Positions 48,307-56,864 are shown, counted from the first letter of the stretch. The stretch: DNA of 64,000 nt from Prevotella sp. (GCA_017483805.1 JAFUUL010000142.1:1-64000), one strand, 5' to 3'. Notes: generated by a model not told the origin, from the sequence alone. Program-made: numbers and translations.

Positions 48307-49458
48307 ATGGGTGAGTTTATCATACAGAACTTCAATGAGTTCCTCAGTTACACGGGCTTTGCCAACGCCAGCGTCGGCAACCTGATCATGATCCTCGTCG
48401 GAGCCCTCTTCATCTACCTGGCCATCAAGAAGGACTTCGAGCCCCTGCTGCTCGTGCCCATCGGCTTGGGCATCATACTGGGCAACATCCCCTTCCGCGC
48501 CGACGCCGGACTCGAGATAGGCCTCTACGAGGACAACTCCGTGCTCAACATCTTCTACCAGGGCGTGCGACAGGGCTGGTACCCGCCGCTCATCTTCCTC
48601 GGCATCGGCGCGATGACCGACTTCTCGGCCCTGCTGGCCAACCCCAAGTTGATGCTCATCGGCGCCGCCGCCCAGTTCGGCATCTTCGGCGCCTACATGC
48701 TGGCCCTCGCCCTCGGCTTCGAGCCCGACCAGGCAGCAGGCATCGCCATCATCGGCGGAGCCGACGGCCCCACGGCCATCTTCCTCTCCTCCAAGTTGTC
48801 GCCCAACCTGATGGGAGCCATCGCCGTGTGCGCCTATAGTTACATGGCCCTCGTGCCCCTCATCCAGCCGCCGCTGATGCGACTGCTCACCACCAAGAAG
48901 GAGCGCGTCATCAAGATGAAGCCCTCGCGTCAGGTCAGCCAGACCGAGCGCATCCTCTTCCCCATCATCGGACTGCTCATCACCACCTTCATCGTGCCCT
49001 CGGCACTGCCCCTGCTCGGCATGCTCTTCTTCGGCAACCTGCTCAAGGAGAGCGGCAAGACCACCCGTCTGGCCAAGACCGCAGGCAACGCGCTGAACGA
49101 CATCGTCGTGGTGCTCCTCGGCCTCACCGTAGGCTGCTCCACGCAGGCCAGCGAGTTCCTGACCCTCAACACGGTCTTCATCTTCGCCATCGGAGCCTTC
49201 GCCTTCGCCGTAGCCACCGCCTCGGGCGTGCTGTTTGTCAAGTTGATGAACGTCTTCCTGCCGAAGGACAAGCGGCTCAACCCCCTCATCGGCAATGCCG
49301 GCGTGAGCGCCGTGCCGATGGCCGCCCGCATCTCCAACAACCTGGGCCTCGAGTACGACCGCCACAACTTCCTGTTGATGCACGCCATGGGTCCCAATGT
49401 GGCTGGAGTCATCGGCTCCGCCGTAGCCGCCGGTGCCCTGCTCGGTTTCCTGTCGTAG
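48307..49458 (+). CDS. Sodium-pumping decarboxylase beta subunit (OadB/MmdB)
   Basis: 383 residues, about 10 membrane helices. Decarboxylates carboxybiotin and pumps Na+ out. The Na+-site motif IIGGADGPTAIFLSSKLSP is at about residues 150-168; a second conserved region, NAGVSAVPMAARISNNLG, lies near 331-348. Probably part of methylmalonyl-CoA decarboxylase used in propionate formation, or of oxaloacetate decarboxylase; the carboxyltransferase alpha subunit that would decide this is not in the window. Confidence 0.93.
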   Translation: MGEFIIQNFNEFLSYTGFANASVGNLIMILVGALFIYLAIKKDFEPLLLVPIGLGIILGNIPFRADAGLEIGLYEDNSVLNIFYQGVRQGWYPPLIFLGIGAMTDFSALLANPKLMLIGAAAQFGIFGAYMLALALGFEPDQAAGIAIIGGADGPTAIFLSSKLSPNLMGAIAVCAYSYMALVPLIQPPLMRLLTTKKERVIKMKPSRQVSQTERILFPIIGLLITTFIVPSALPLLGMLFFGNLLKESGKTTRLAKTAGNALNDIVVVLLGLTVGCSTQASEFLTLNTVFIFAIGAFAFAVATASGVLFVKLMNVFLPKDKRLNPLIGNAGVSAVPMAARISNNLGLEYDRHNFLLMHAMGPNVAGVIGSAVAAGALLGFLS

Positions 49459-49486
49459 TCGTCCTTTCAGCCGACACCCCCTAAGC

Positions 49487-49523
49487 GAAAGTCCCGACCA
49501 CATCCAGTGTGATCGGGGCTTTC
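49487..49523 (+). terminator. Terminator-like hairpin after the decarboxylase operon
   Basis: GAAAG, CCCGA, CACA pair with TGTG, TCGGG, CTTTC around a 5-base loop with three single mismatches, 28 bases after the stop at 49458. Only CTTAATTTC follows, so termination may be partial. Confidence 0.6.
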
Positions 49524-49608
49524 CTTAATTTCGGCTGAAGGTCCGCGTACTCCGCTACCACGGCGGGAATAGGCTTAGATTCAGGTTGAATGGAGGCTCT
49601 TTTCGGTG

Positions 49609-49648
49609 CGTTTGGAGGCTTCAAACGGGTCGTTTGGAGGCTCCAAAC
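49609..49648 (+). repeat. Two copies of an inverted repeat GTTTGGAGGCTCCAAAC
   Basis: Positions 49609-49627 and 49631-49648 carry CGTTTGGAGGCTTCAAACG and CGTTTGGAGGCTCCAAAC, each a palindrome around one base (the first with one mismatch), 22 bases apart. A further half copy TGGAGGCTC is near 49590. They lie beside the protein relics below. Confidence 0.85.
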
Positions 49649-49681
49649 CAATTCAGCCTATCTTCAATACCATTACAAATT

Positions 49682-49792
49682 TTATTCCTTGTTCGTCAAG
49701 CGCAATGGCCGCTGGCTATTCACCGCTTCCAGGTCGGGCTGGTAGCGTGTGATGGCCTCGGCCAGCAGACGGCGGAGCCGCTGCCTACAGCA
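49682..49792 (-). pseudogene. Relic of a C-terminal protein fragment (unidentified)
   Basis: Open for 36 codons on the minus strand to TAA at 49682-49684, with protein-like composition (LLAEAITRYQPDLEAVNSQR then PLRLTNKE) and no start codon; a TGA precedes it in frame. It looks like the end of a decayed gene. I do not recognise the family. Because a phage-type relic lies 35-60 bases away and palindromic repeats lie on its other side, it is probably debris of the same mobile cassette. Confidence 0.5.
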
Positions 49793-49826
49793 TCACCTTC
49801 CCCCGCTCTACACCACTGAATGTTAA

Positions 49827-49985
49827 CAAGAAAAAGAAAGAATTATAATACCAAGAGGAATCCGTAACAACAACCCGCTGAACATCCGTCGCACGGCAAA
49901 GGATCAGTGGAGAGCACAGCAAAGTGAAATGACAATATGCCCACAATCCGCGCGATGTACGAACTGTGGGCATATGTTTTTGTGA
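49827..49985 (+). pseudogene. Relic of a phage structural protein P5-like gene
   Basis: The frame from 49827 reads PRGIRNNNPLNIRRT from 49851, then AKDQWRAQQ. That is the N-terminal signature I know from P5-type structural/muramidase proteins of Bacteroidales phage-like cassettes. There is no start codon, and after about 25 residues the frame loses all resemblance and stops at TGA 49983-49985. Only the N-terminal tip remains. The surrounding 540-base gap holds otherwise only the repeats and hairpins listed. Confidence 0.62.
49935..49980 (+). terminator. Hairpin with T tract between the relic and rpiB
   Basis: Perfect 11-base stem ATATGCCCACA (49935-49945) with TGTGGGCATAT (49965-49975), 19-base loop, then GTTTTTGTG. 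Oriented for plus-strand transcripts; it may be a survivor of the cassette or block read-through into rpiB. Confidence 0.65.
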
Positions 49986-49997
49986 CTTGCCTTAAAG

Positions 49998-50441
49998 TCA
50001 GACGGGAATCTTGTCGATGCGCTTCTGGTGGCGTCCGCCCTCGAAGTCGGTCTGGAAGAACTCGTCCATGATGCGGCGGGCCATCTCGTTGTCGATGAAG
50101 CGGCCGGGCATCACCAGCACGTTGGCATTGTTGTGCTGGCGGATGAGATGGGCAATCTCAGGAATCCAGCACAGGCCGGCACGTATCTGCTGGTGCTTGT
50201 TGAGCGTCATGTTGATGCCCTCGCCGCTGCCGCAAATGGCAATGCCGGGGTACACCTCGCCCTGCTCGATGCCGCGGGCCAGGGCATGGCCGAAGTCGCT
50301 GTAGTCGCACGAGTCCTCGGTGTAGGTGCCGTAGTCGTGGTAGGCCATGCCTTTCTCCTCGAGATATTGCTTGACGAATTGTTTCAACTGGAAGCCTGCG
50401 TGGTCGCTGGCCAGTCCGATGATCTGCTGTTGCTGTTCCAT
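49998..50441 (-). CDS. rpiB: Ribose-5-phosphate isomerase B
   Basis: Interconverts ribose 5-phosphate and ribulose 5-phosphate. 147 residues. GLASDHAGFQLK near residue 9, the catalytic cysteine in GIAICGSGEGINMTLNKH near 67-84, and RAGLCWIPEIAHLIRQHNNA near 87-106. The loop reads CGSGEGIN where CGTGIGMS is common in E. coli-type proteins. Last gene of kinase - EEP protein - rpiB on the minus strand. Confidence 0.93.
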   Translation of the reverse strand: MEQQQQIIGLASDHAGFQLKQFVKQYLEEKGMAYHDYGTYTEDSCDYSDFGHALARGIEQGEVYPGIAICGSGEGINMTLNKHQQIRAGLCWIPEIAHLIRQHNNANVLVMPGRFIDNEMARRIMDEFFQTDFEGGRHQKRIDKIPV

Positions 50442-50493
50442 AGTGTCAGTGTGTTTATGGTGTGATTCTCTGTATGATTGTCTCGTCTGGTGT

Positions 50494-51549
50494 CTACAGG
50501 GCTATCTTCATGAAGACGGGATAGTGGTCGCTGTAGTTCAGGTCTTCGCGGTAGTAGGTCTCGCCCTTCAGTTCTTCGGAGTGGAAGATGTAGTCGATGC
50601 GCACCTTGAACTTGCGTCCGCGCATGGTATGCATGAATCCTTTTCCGCACTCGCGGAAGCCGTCCACCAGGTCGCCCTTCATGGTGTGGTAGACATAGGA
50701 GTAGGGCACGTCGTTGAAGTCGCCGCACAAGATGACGGGTATCTCGGCCTGCTTCACCAGGCGGGCCACCTGATCGGCCTGCTGGGCGCGGATGGCCATG
50801 CCTCGGGTGTAGTTGCCGTAAACGGCGCGCACCAGTGCGTTCTCCTCCACGTTGCCGCCGACCATCTGACGCTTGGCTGCCTGGTGTAGGGTGCGGTTGA
50901 AGCCGGTGGTCTCCAGGTGTACGTTGAAAATGCGCATGCGGCGTCCGTTCACGTTGACGTCGGCCCACATGCCGCTGTTGTTGGTGTTGCCGAAGTCGAT
51001 GACCTCATTGTCGCCCAGGGGGTAGCGGCTGTAGATGACCATGTCGGCGCGGCCCATGACCATGTAGGGGAAGTAGGTCTTGTAGGAGTCGGAGTTCATC
51101 TTGTTGCCGCTCTCCTCGTGGTACTCCTGCATGCAGAGTATGTCTACGCCCTGCTTCTTCATCTCGGCGAGAATGTCTTCGGCCTTGAAGCCGGTAATCT
51201 CGCGGCCGAACGCCTCCACGTTGTAGGTGGCAATCTTCAGGCCCGAACCGCCGGAGGCCCCGCTGAAGAGGCCGGTTTGGTAGATGGAGCCCACGTAGTG
51301 GATGCCGAAGAGCAGGGGCACTACGGGTATGCAGAGCCACAGCCAGCGGCGGCGTACCAGCCAGTAGATGAGCATGATGACGTTGCCCAGCAGCAGGAAT
51401 GGCAGCACGTAGACGAGCATGGCCAGGGCTGTGCCCGTGGCGGGGTTGGCTGCGCCTCCGAAGAGGCCAAACATAGTGAACACGGCCAGCAGCGCGCTGA
51501 TGACCAGAAGCATGAACGAGATATACTTGAAGATGGCTTTCTTGCCCAT
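50494..51549 (-). CDS. Membrane-anchored endonuclease/exonuclease/phosphatase family protein
   Basis: 351 residues. Three hydrophobic segments in the first 85 residues (IFKYISFMLLVISALLAVF, TALAMLVYVLPFLLLGNVIM, WLCIPVVPLLFGIHYVGSIY), then a soluble EEP domain with ATYNVEAFG near 109, DILCMQEYHEESG near 135-147, VHLETTGFNR near 216 and ILCGDFNDVPYS near 273, plus a final SDHYPV containing the catalytic-site His. It may act on nucleic acid or on phospholipid/inositol-type phosphates outside or at the membrane; family members vary. 52 bases from rpiB. Confidence 0.84.
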   Translation of the reverse strand: MGKKAIFKYISFMLLVISALLAVFTMFGLFGGAANPATGTALAMLVYVLPFLLLGNVIMLIYWLVRRRWLWLCIPVVPLLFGIHYVGSIYQTGLFSGASGGSGLKIATYNVEAFGREITGFKAEDILAEMKKQGVDILCMQEYHEESGNKMNSDSYKTYFPYMVMGRADMVIYSRYPLGDNEVIDFGNTNNSGMWADVNVNGRRMRIFNVHLETTGFNRTLHQAAKRQMVGGNVEENALVRAVYGNYTRGMAIRAQQADQVARLVKQAEIPVILCGDFNDVPYSYVYHTMKGDLVDGFRECGKGFMHTMRGRKFKVRIDYIFHSEELKGETYYREDLNYSDHYPVFMKIAL

Positions 51550-51583
51550 GTGGCGTAAGTGTCTGTATGTGGGGGTGTTATGG

Positions 51584-52837
51584 TTATTGTCCGATGTATC
51601 GCTTGATGGTCTCTATGAGGTCTTCCACCTTGAACGGCTTGGGCAGGAACTCGTCGCATCCGGCGGCCTTGGCCTCGCGTATGTTCTCGTCGAAGGCGAA
51701 GGCGCTCAGGGCTATGATGGGCGTCTCGGGGTTCACCTCCTTGATGATGCGCGTGGCATCGAGTCCGGTCATGCCCGGCATGCGGATGTCCATCAGTATG
51801 AGGTCGGGCTTCTCCTCCTCGTTCATCATCACGGCCTCTATGCCGTTGTGGGCGCGCAGCAGGTTGTAGCGCTTCTGTAGCACGATGCGCACCAGTTCGA
51901 AGTTGCTCTCCTCGTCCTCAGCCACGAGCACGGTTTTCATGGTCTTGGCGTCGGGTATGGTGTCCACGCGAAGCGTGCGCAGGTTTTGTGCGGCCGAGTG
52001 GGCGTTGACGGCCTTACCGCCGATGGTGCCGCTGAAGGGCAGGGTGAAGGTGAAGGTGGAGCCTTGGCCCAGTTGCGACTTCACGCCGATGGTGCCTCCC
52101 ATCTTCTCCACGATGATGCGACACAGGGCTAAGCCCAGTCCGAAGCCGCGCTGCTGCTCGGCGTCCTGAGAGGCGTAGGTGTCGAAGATGTGGTCGATGA
52201 AGTTGGGGTCGATGCCCGAGCCTGTGTCGGAGCAGTAGAACTCTATCTCCTGGCTGTCGTTGATCAGGCGGTAGCCGTAACTGATGCTGCCGCGCTGGGT
52301 GTGCTTCAGCGCGTTGGAGATGAGGTTGGAGAACACCTGCGTCAGGCGGTTCTCGTCGGTGGTCATCATGATGTGCATGTCGGGCTTTTCCCAGAGCAGC
52401 GTGACGGTCTCAGGGCAGCGGAACTTGAAGAGTTGCTTGATGCTGTTCATCAGGTGGTTCAAGTCCGTGGGGTTCTTCTTGATGACAATTTCGCCCGATT
52501 CCACGCGTGAGAGGTCGAGTATCTCGTTGACCAGGCTCAGCAGTCGGTTGTTGTTACTCTCGATGATTTCCATGTAGTTGAGACGCTCCTCCTGCGAGTC
52601 GGTCTCAACCATCACGCGCGAAAAGCCCTCAATGGCGTTGAGCGGCGTGCGTATCTCGTGCGACATGTTGGCCAGGAACAAGGATTTCATCTGGCTGGCC
52701 TTCTCGGCCTTGGCAGCCTTCTCCTCGTACTCCTTCAGTTTCTTCTGGGCCTGCTCCAACTGGGCATTGGCCTCGTTGAGCCGGTGGTTAACATCGGCGA
52801 GTTTCTGAAACAGATATTCTTTCTCGTCCTGATTCAT
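51584..52837 (-). CDS. Cytosolic hybrid histidine kinase without sensor domain
   Basis: 417 residues. The first 48 form a coiled coil (LNEANAQLEQAQKKLKEYEE), not a sensory domain. H-box FLANMSHEIRTPLNAIEGFS with phospho-acceptor His60. N-box near 170-178 (SNLISNALKH). G1 box SDTGSGIDPNF near 203 and G2 GFGLGLAL near 231. A receiver domain at about 301-417 with phospho-acceptor Asp350 and Lys400. No membrane segment or output DNA-binding domain. The signal must come from a partner protein. First gene of the unit with the EEP protein and rpiB. Confidence 0.9.
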   Translation of the reverse strand: MNQDEKEYLFQKLADVNHRLNEANAQLEQAQKKLKEYEEKAAKAEKASQMKSLFLANMSHEIRTPLNAIEGFSRVMVETDSQEERLNYMEIIESNNNRLLSLVNEILDLSRVESGEIVIKKNPTDLNHLMNSIKQLFKFRCPETVTLLWEKPDMHIMMTTDENRLTQVFSNLISNALKHTQRGSISYGYRLINDSQEIEFYCSDTGSGIDPNFIDHIFDTYASQDAEQQRGFGLGLALCRIIVEKMGGTIGVKSQLGQGSTFTFTLPFSGTIGGKAVNAHSAAQNLRTLRVDTIPDAKTMKTVLVAEDEESNFELVRIVLQKRYNLLRAHNGIEAVMMNEEEKPDLILMDIRMPGMTGLDATRIIKEVNPETPIIALSAFAFDENIREAKAAGCDEFLPKPFKVEDLIETIKRYIGQ

Positions 52838-52863
52838 AACTATTTAGGAATTCCAATCAGGTG

Positions 52864-52895
52864 CAAAAGTAAATAATATTTCCGAAAACAACAAA
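52864..52895 (-). promoter_or_regulatory. Promoter of the hybrid kinase unit
   Basis: Minus strand TTTG (52892-52895), 20 bases, TACTTTTG (52864-52871); 26 bases ahead of the start codon. Confidence 0.8.
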
Positions 52896-52930
52896 CTTTT
52901 TCGAGAAAAAATGCACTTTTTGTCCATATT

Positions 52931-54124
52931 TTATCCTCTTTTGGCTTTTTCCCACTTGCCGCTTGTGCTGTGTGACAGCAGATAGGGCACGCCGATGAAC
53001 ACGTTGATGTTCATGAAAAGGAAGTAGGCGGGTATGTTCAGCCACTTGTTTTTCTGTCCAATCAAGTTGAGCACCGCGCCCGCTATGGCCAGGGCGTAGA
53101 AAAGGGCTTGCAGCAGCAGGATGACAGCATAGAGCCAGCCACCGCCCAGCAGGACAAGCAGCAGGTTGAGCGGGATGAGGGCCACCAGTGCCAGGGGCGT
53201 GATGCTCCAACGCAGCACGCGGTGGGAAATGAACTGGAAGGCCACTTTCGGGTGTCGTAGCGGATTCATCAGCGAGCGCAGCCACCAGATGCTCTGCAGT
53301 CCGCCTGCGGCGATGCGCCGCTTGCGCTTCGACTCCTCCTGCATGTTGGCCGAGCCGTATTCCATGGCGTAGGCCTCGCTGGTGTAGGCTATGCGGTGGC
53401 CGTCCTTCAGGATGAGCATGGAGATCATGAAGTCATCCAGCAGCGCATTGCTGGGCGCGGGGCGGTAGTCGCTCATGCGCACGGCGAAGAGTTCGCCCGC
53501 GGCACCCATGGCCGAGTAGAGTTCGCTGTCCCAGCGCTTCAGTGTGCTCTCGTATCGCCAGTAGATGCCCTCGCCCTCGGCAGCCGCCTGGCCTTCGTGG
53601 CGTGCGGCCACGCGCTTCTCGCCTGACACACAACTGACGTTGTCGCGCATGAACTCCCTCACTATCTCGCGTATGGCGTCGGCATTGAGCATCGTGTTAG
53701 CATCGGTGAAGATGACGTACTCCGCCCGATTCTCCTGCAGGCCGTGTTGCATGGCGGCGGCCTTGCCGCGACGCTCGGGCGAGAAGACCAGCGTCACCTC
53801 AGGGTAGGCGCTGAGCAACTCGTTGCTACAATCGTTGCTGCCGTCGGTCACCCACATCACGCAGAGCCGCTCCTTGGGATAGTTAAGGGCGCGGATGTTG
53901 GCCATCTTCTCCTCGATGATGTCGGCTTCGTTGTAGGCACAGATCATCAGCGTCACATCTGGCAGCAGGTTCTCCTCCAGCGGCAGGATGGGGGAGGGCT
54001 CGCGCCGCCAGAAGGCACGCTTCACTTTCAGTATTAGGTACAGCACGGCGCCATAGCCCACGTAGGTGTAGACCACCAGTAACAGGCAGAGCCAGAACAC
54101 GACTTTCAATATCGTTACCACCAT
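52931..54124 (-). CDS. Membrane glycosyltransferase, GT2 family
   Basis: 397 residues from ATG 54124. A hydrophobic N-terminal helix (residues 4-30), then a GT-A domain: LMICAYNEADIIEEKMANIR near 57-76, VTDGSNDCSNELL near 92, IFTDANTMLNADAI near 133-146 (DxD-type motif as TDAN), an acceptor-site region near 220-260 with DDFMISMLIL, and a (K/R)RRxxxGGLQSIWW motif (KRRIAAGGLQSIWW near 273), like the QxxRW region of processive synthases. Three or four C-terminal membrane helices. It may make a surface or exopolysaccharide; acceptor unknown. The frame extends to 54193 but the promoter lies inside that part. Confidence 0.88.
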   Translation of the reverse strand: MVVTILKVVFWLCLLLVVYTYVGYGAVLYLILKVKRAFWRREPSPILPLEENLLPDVTLMICAYNEADIIEEKMANIRALNYPKERLCVMWVTDGSNDCSNELLSAYPEVTLVFSPERRGKAAAMQHGLQENRAEYVIFTDANTMLNADAIREIVREFMRDNVSCVSGEKRVAARHEGQAAAEGEGIYWRYESTLKRWDSELYSAMGAAGELFAVRMSDYRPAPSNALLDDFMISMLILKDGHRIAYTSEAYAMEYGSANMQEESKRKRRIAAGGLQSIWWLRSLMNPLRHPKVAFQFISHRVLRWSITPLALVALIPLNLLLVLLGGGWLYAVILLLQALFYALAIAGAVLNLIGQKNKWLNIPAYFLFMNINVFIGVPYLLSHSTSGKWEKAKRG

Positions 54125-54154
54125 AGTTTTGCTTTCAGATTGTTTTTTCTGTGG

Positions 54155-54185
54155 CAAAGGTACGAAAAAAGTGCGAAACGCCAAA
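54155..54185 (-). promoter_or_regulatory. Promoter of the GT2 gene
   Basis: Minus strand TTTG (54182-54185), 19 bases, TACCTTTG (54155-54162). Confidence 0.8.
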
Positions 54186-54201
54186 GTATTCAAGGAAAAT
54201 G

Positions 54202-54232
54202 TTTGCAGATTGCGAAAAGTTTGCTACCTTTG
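54202..54232 (+). promoter_or_regulatory. Promoter of the secreted HExxH protein
   Basis: TTTG (54202-54205), 19 bases, TACCTTTG (54225-54232); transcription start near 54239, leader about 23 bases. Back to back with the GT2 promoter. Confidence 0.82.
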
Positions 54233-54261
54233 TACCATAAATATTAACTACTCTGAACGAC

Positions 54262-56784
54262 ATGAAGAAAATACTGTGTTTAACCCTGCTGGCACTGACG
54301 GCCATCGGCGCACGCGCCCAGCAGACCGCCAGCGAAGAGAATCCCGTAGACAAGACTTCGCTGATCACAAACCCCAGTTTCGAGAACAGCACCAACGGCT
54401 GGACGAGTGCCAACCTGCAGACGCAGACGAACTCGGACTTTTCCAAGAAAGCGGGCAACACCTACGTGGAGAAGTGGGTGAGCCGAGGCAACAAGGTGGG
54501 CGACGCTTCGGTCAGACAGACGCTGAAGAGCCTGCCGCCGGGCATCTACCGGCTGACCGTAGGTGCGCAGAACCTCAATCAGGCGTCCACCACGCAGAAA
54601 TGCACTGGTGCCTACATATTTGCCGACGACCAGCAGGAGCCCGTCTACACGCCTGCCGACTACTCCGTCACGTTCACCTGCATCTCCGGCGAGGCCACTA
54701 TCGGCTTTGTGGCCGAGGATGCCACTGGCAACTGGCTGGCACTGGATAACTTCCGCCTCTATCTGGTAGGCGAGATTGATGCCGCAGCCATCGTGGCCGA
54801 ACTGAACCGCATCTTGACGGAGGCCGAAGTGCTGCAGCAGAGCATGATGTCGGCCGAGGCCGCCAAGGCCCTGCAGGCGGCCATCAGTGCCGCACGCCTC
54901 ATCACGACCGAGTCGGAGGTGCCCGACATTCAGCAGGCTACACGCAACCTTCAAGCGGCTATGGAGAGAGCGCAGACTTCTATCGCTGAATATCAGGCTC
55001 TTACGGATCGCATCGCGGAAGTGGAATCACAGTACGATGAGAGCAAACAGGGGGCTGCCGACCTGAAGGCAGAACTGGACAAGGCAAAGGCTCTGGCGCA
55101 GAATGCCGAAGCCACATCGAAGGAACTGGCTGCAGAGATGGAAGCCCTCAGCAGGGCACTGCTGGCCTTCTGTCTGGCCAACGCCACACCCGGCACGGGC
55201 GTCGCTCCTGCTGTGACCGCCACCAACCACTATGTACTGACTGGTGCCACACAGGCCTTGATGCGTGCCACGATGACAGGCGGCAACATACTGGAGCGAG
55301 GCGTCTGCTGGAGCACTGAGCACAACCCCACGGTGCTCGACAACCGTTCTACCAAGTATTTCTCGCAGAAGGGCTTCATCTTCCACGTGACAGGCATGCA
55401 GCCTGCCACCGTTTACTATCTGCGCCCCTACGTGATGAACAAGACTTACACCGTGGCCTATGGTGATGAGGTGAAAATAGTCACCCATCCGCGCGGCACC
55501 TGCCAGGGCACATGGGACAACGGCGCACCCGATGATGCCGCCAACGCCCGTTGCCGCAAGGCCATACAGGAGACCATCGACTACTTCAACGAGTGGACGG
55601 GCATCAACGGCTTCACCCTGAGCGGACACTATGGTGCACAGACGCCCACGGCCGACTGTTCCTACGGCGGATGGATGCGTATCGGCCCCAATGCCAGCAA
55701 TCAGGCCATCGGCACCGTACTGCACGAGACGGGCCACGGCGTGGGCGTAGGCACGCACTGGCGCTGGTACAATTGTGCCGATCTGCGCGCAGAGACCACT
55801 CGCGGGAAATGGCTGGGCAGGGAGGCTAACGACGTGCTGCGATTTCTGGAGAACTTCGAGGGCGACGCGGCTTACTTCACTGGCGATGCCACCCACGGAT
55901 GGGGCACCAGCACCACGTCGAGCATCACCATCACCTACGACTGGCTGGTGAACGGTGCCGACAAGGACACGCACTCAGAACTGCAGTACATAGGAGGTAT
56001 GTGCATCCTGCATGGACTCTTCATCGACGGCCTTTGCCCGACGGGGGCCGACCCCAACGGCATCTCCGGCTACACCTACAACTTCGATGAGACGAAGAAG
56101 TACTACCTGATGAACAAGAGTGCCGAGCGCGGGCTGAACCAGGGCCTGATCTATCAGCGACTGAGCGAGGCCATTGGCTGGAAGGCCAACCTGCTGGACG
56201 AGGTGGTGAGCGACTCGGCTGCCTGGTACATACAGTATAACGCCAAAGACGGGTACTATATGTTTAAGAACGCGGCTACGGGTAAGTATCTGACCCACTA
56301 TGTGGGCGGCTCGATCGTGGCCCTGAAGAATGTGACGAGCACACCGGCTGCTACGGAGCGCTTCCAGTTGATGCCAGACCGTACAGACATCACCATCGGC
56401 ACGGGCACGCAGAAACTGAAGACCCACGGCTATTGGTTCACCTGGTTTGACAACGGCAGCCGAAACAGCAACATGGCTATGGGGGCCAATGCCCTTAACG
56501 GCAGTGGCTATGGAACCGTCACTCAGGCTGCGTTCGACTTCAGCAACAAGGCCACCGCTCAGCAGTGGATCATCATCAGCGAGGATGAACTGGCAGCCTA
56601 CCGCGCAGCGGCCATCTCAACGGGTATTCGCTCCATTAATGCCGAAGGCGAGGCATCGGCAGACAGCCAGAAGACCGTAACGGGTGTCTTCACCACGGGC
56701 GGCATACTGTTGGAGGAGGTTCAGCCCGGCATCAATATCGTTCGCTACAGTGACGGCACAAGCCGGAAGGTTATCCTGAAGTGA
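54262..56784 (+). CDS. Multidomain secreted protein with HExxH site, putative metalloprotease
   Basis: 840 residues. Signal peptide 1-19. A jelly-roll carbohydrate-binding-like domain at about 30-170 (SLITNPSFENSTNGWTSANL). Helical and coiled-coil region about 175-300 (FIVAR-like, with EALSRALLAF at the end). A Fn3-like domain about 320-400 (ERGVCWSTEHNPTV, VTGMQPATVYYLRPYVMN). The presumed catalytic domain is about 410-640, with TVLHETGHGVGVGTHWRW: His488, Glu489, His492 form HExxH, with Gly495 and His499. A third His is one residue later than in metzincins. Then a beta-trefoil-like region (YIQYNAKDGYYMFKNAATGK) and a T9SS-like tail (GILLEEVQPGINIVRYSDGT). Peptidase function is inferred from the motif only. 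Confidence 0.78.
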   Translation: MKKILCLTLLALTAIGARAQQTASEENPVDKTSLITNPSFENSTNGWTSANLQTQTNSDFSKKAGNTYVEKWVSRGNKVGDASVRQTLKSLPPGIYRLTVGAQNLNQASTTQKCTGAYIFADDQQEPVYTPADYSVTFTCISGEATIGFVAEDATGNWLALDNFRLYLVGEIDAAAIVAELNRILTEAEVLQQSMMSAEAAKALQAAISAARLITTESEVPDIQQATRNLQAAMERAQTSIAEYQALTDRIAEVESQYDESKQGAADLKAELDKAKALAQNAEATSKELAAEMEALSRALLAFCLANATPGTGVAPAVTATNHYVLTGATQALMRATMTGGNILERGVCWSTEHNPTVLDNRSTKYFSQKGFIFHVTGMQPATVYYLRPYVMNKTYTVAYGDEVKIVTHPRGTCQGTWDNGAPDDAANARCRKAIQETIDYFNEWTGINGFTLSGHYGAQTPTADCSYGGWMRIGPNASNQAIGTVLHETGHGVGVGTHWRWYNCADLRAETTRGKWLGREANDVLRFLENFEGDAAYFTGDATHGWGTSTTSSITITYDWLVNGADKDTHSELQYIGGMCILHGLFIDGLCPTGADPNGISGYTYNFDETKKYYLMNKSAERGLNQGLIYQRLSEAIGWKANLLDEVVSDSAAWYIQYNAKDGYYMFKNAATGKYLTHYVGGSIVALKNVTSTPAATERFQLMPDRTDITIGTGTQKLKTHGYWFTWFDNGSRNSNMAMGANALNGSGYGTVTQAAFDFSNKATAQQWIIISEDELAAYRAAAISTGIRSINAEGEASADSQKTVTGVFTTGGILLEEVQPGINIVRYSDGTSRKVILK

Positions 56785-56806
56785 GGATAGTGCACAAACA
56801 AAAAAC

Positions 56807-56853
56807 AGACGGAAGGGAACACCAGTAGGGCGTTTCCTTCCGTCTTTGTTTTC
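56807..56853. terminator. Bidirectional terminator between the secreted protein and rng
   Basis: AGACGGAAGG (56807-56816) pairs with CCTTCCGTCT (56836-56845) around a 19-base loop. T-rich on the plus strand (TTGTTTTC) and on the minus strand (GTTTTTTG). Confidence 0.85.
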
Positions 56854-56864
56854 TGAGGTTTCTG

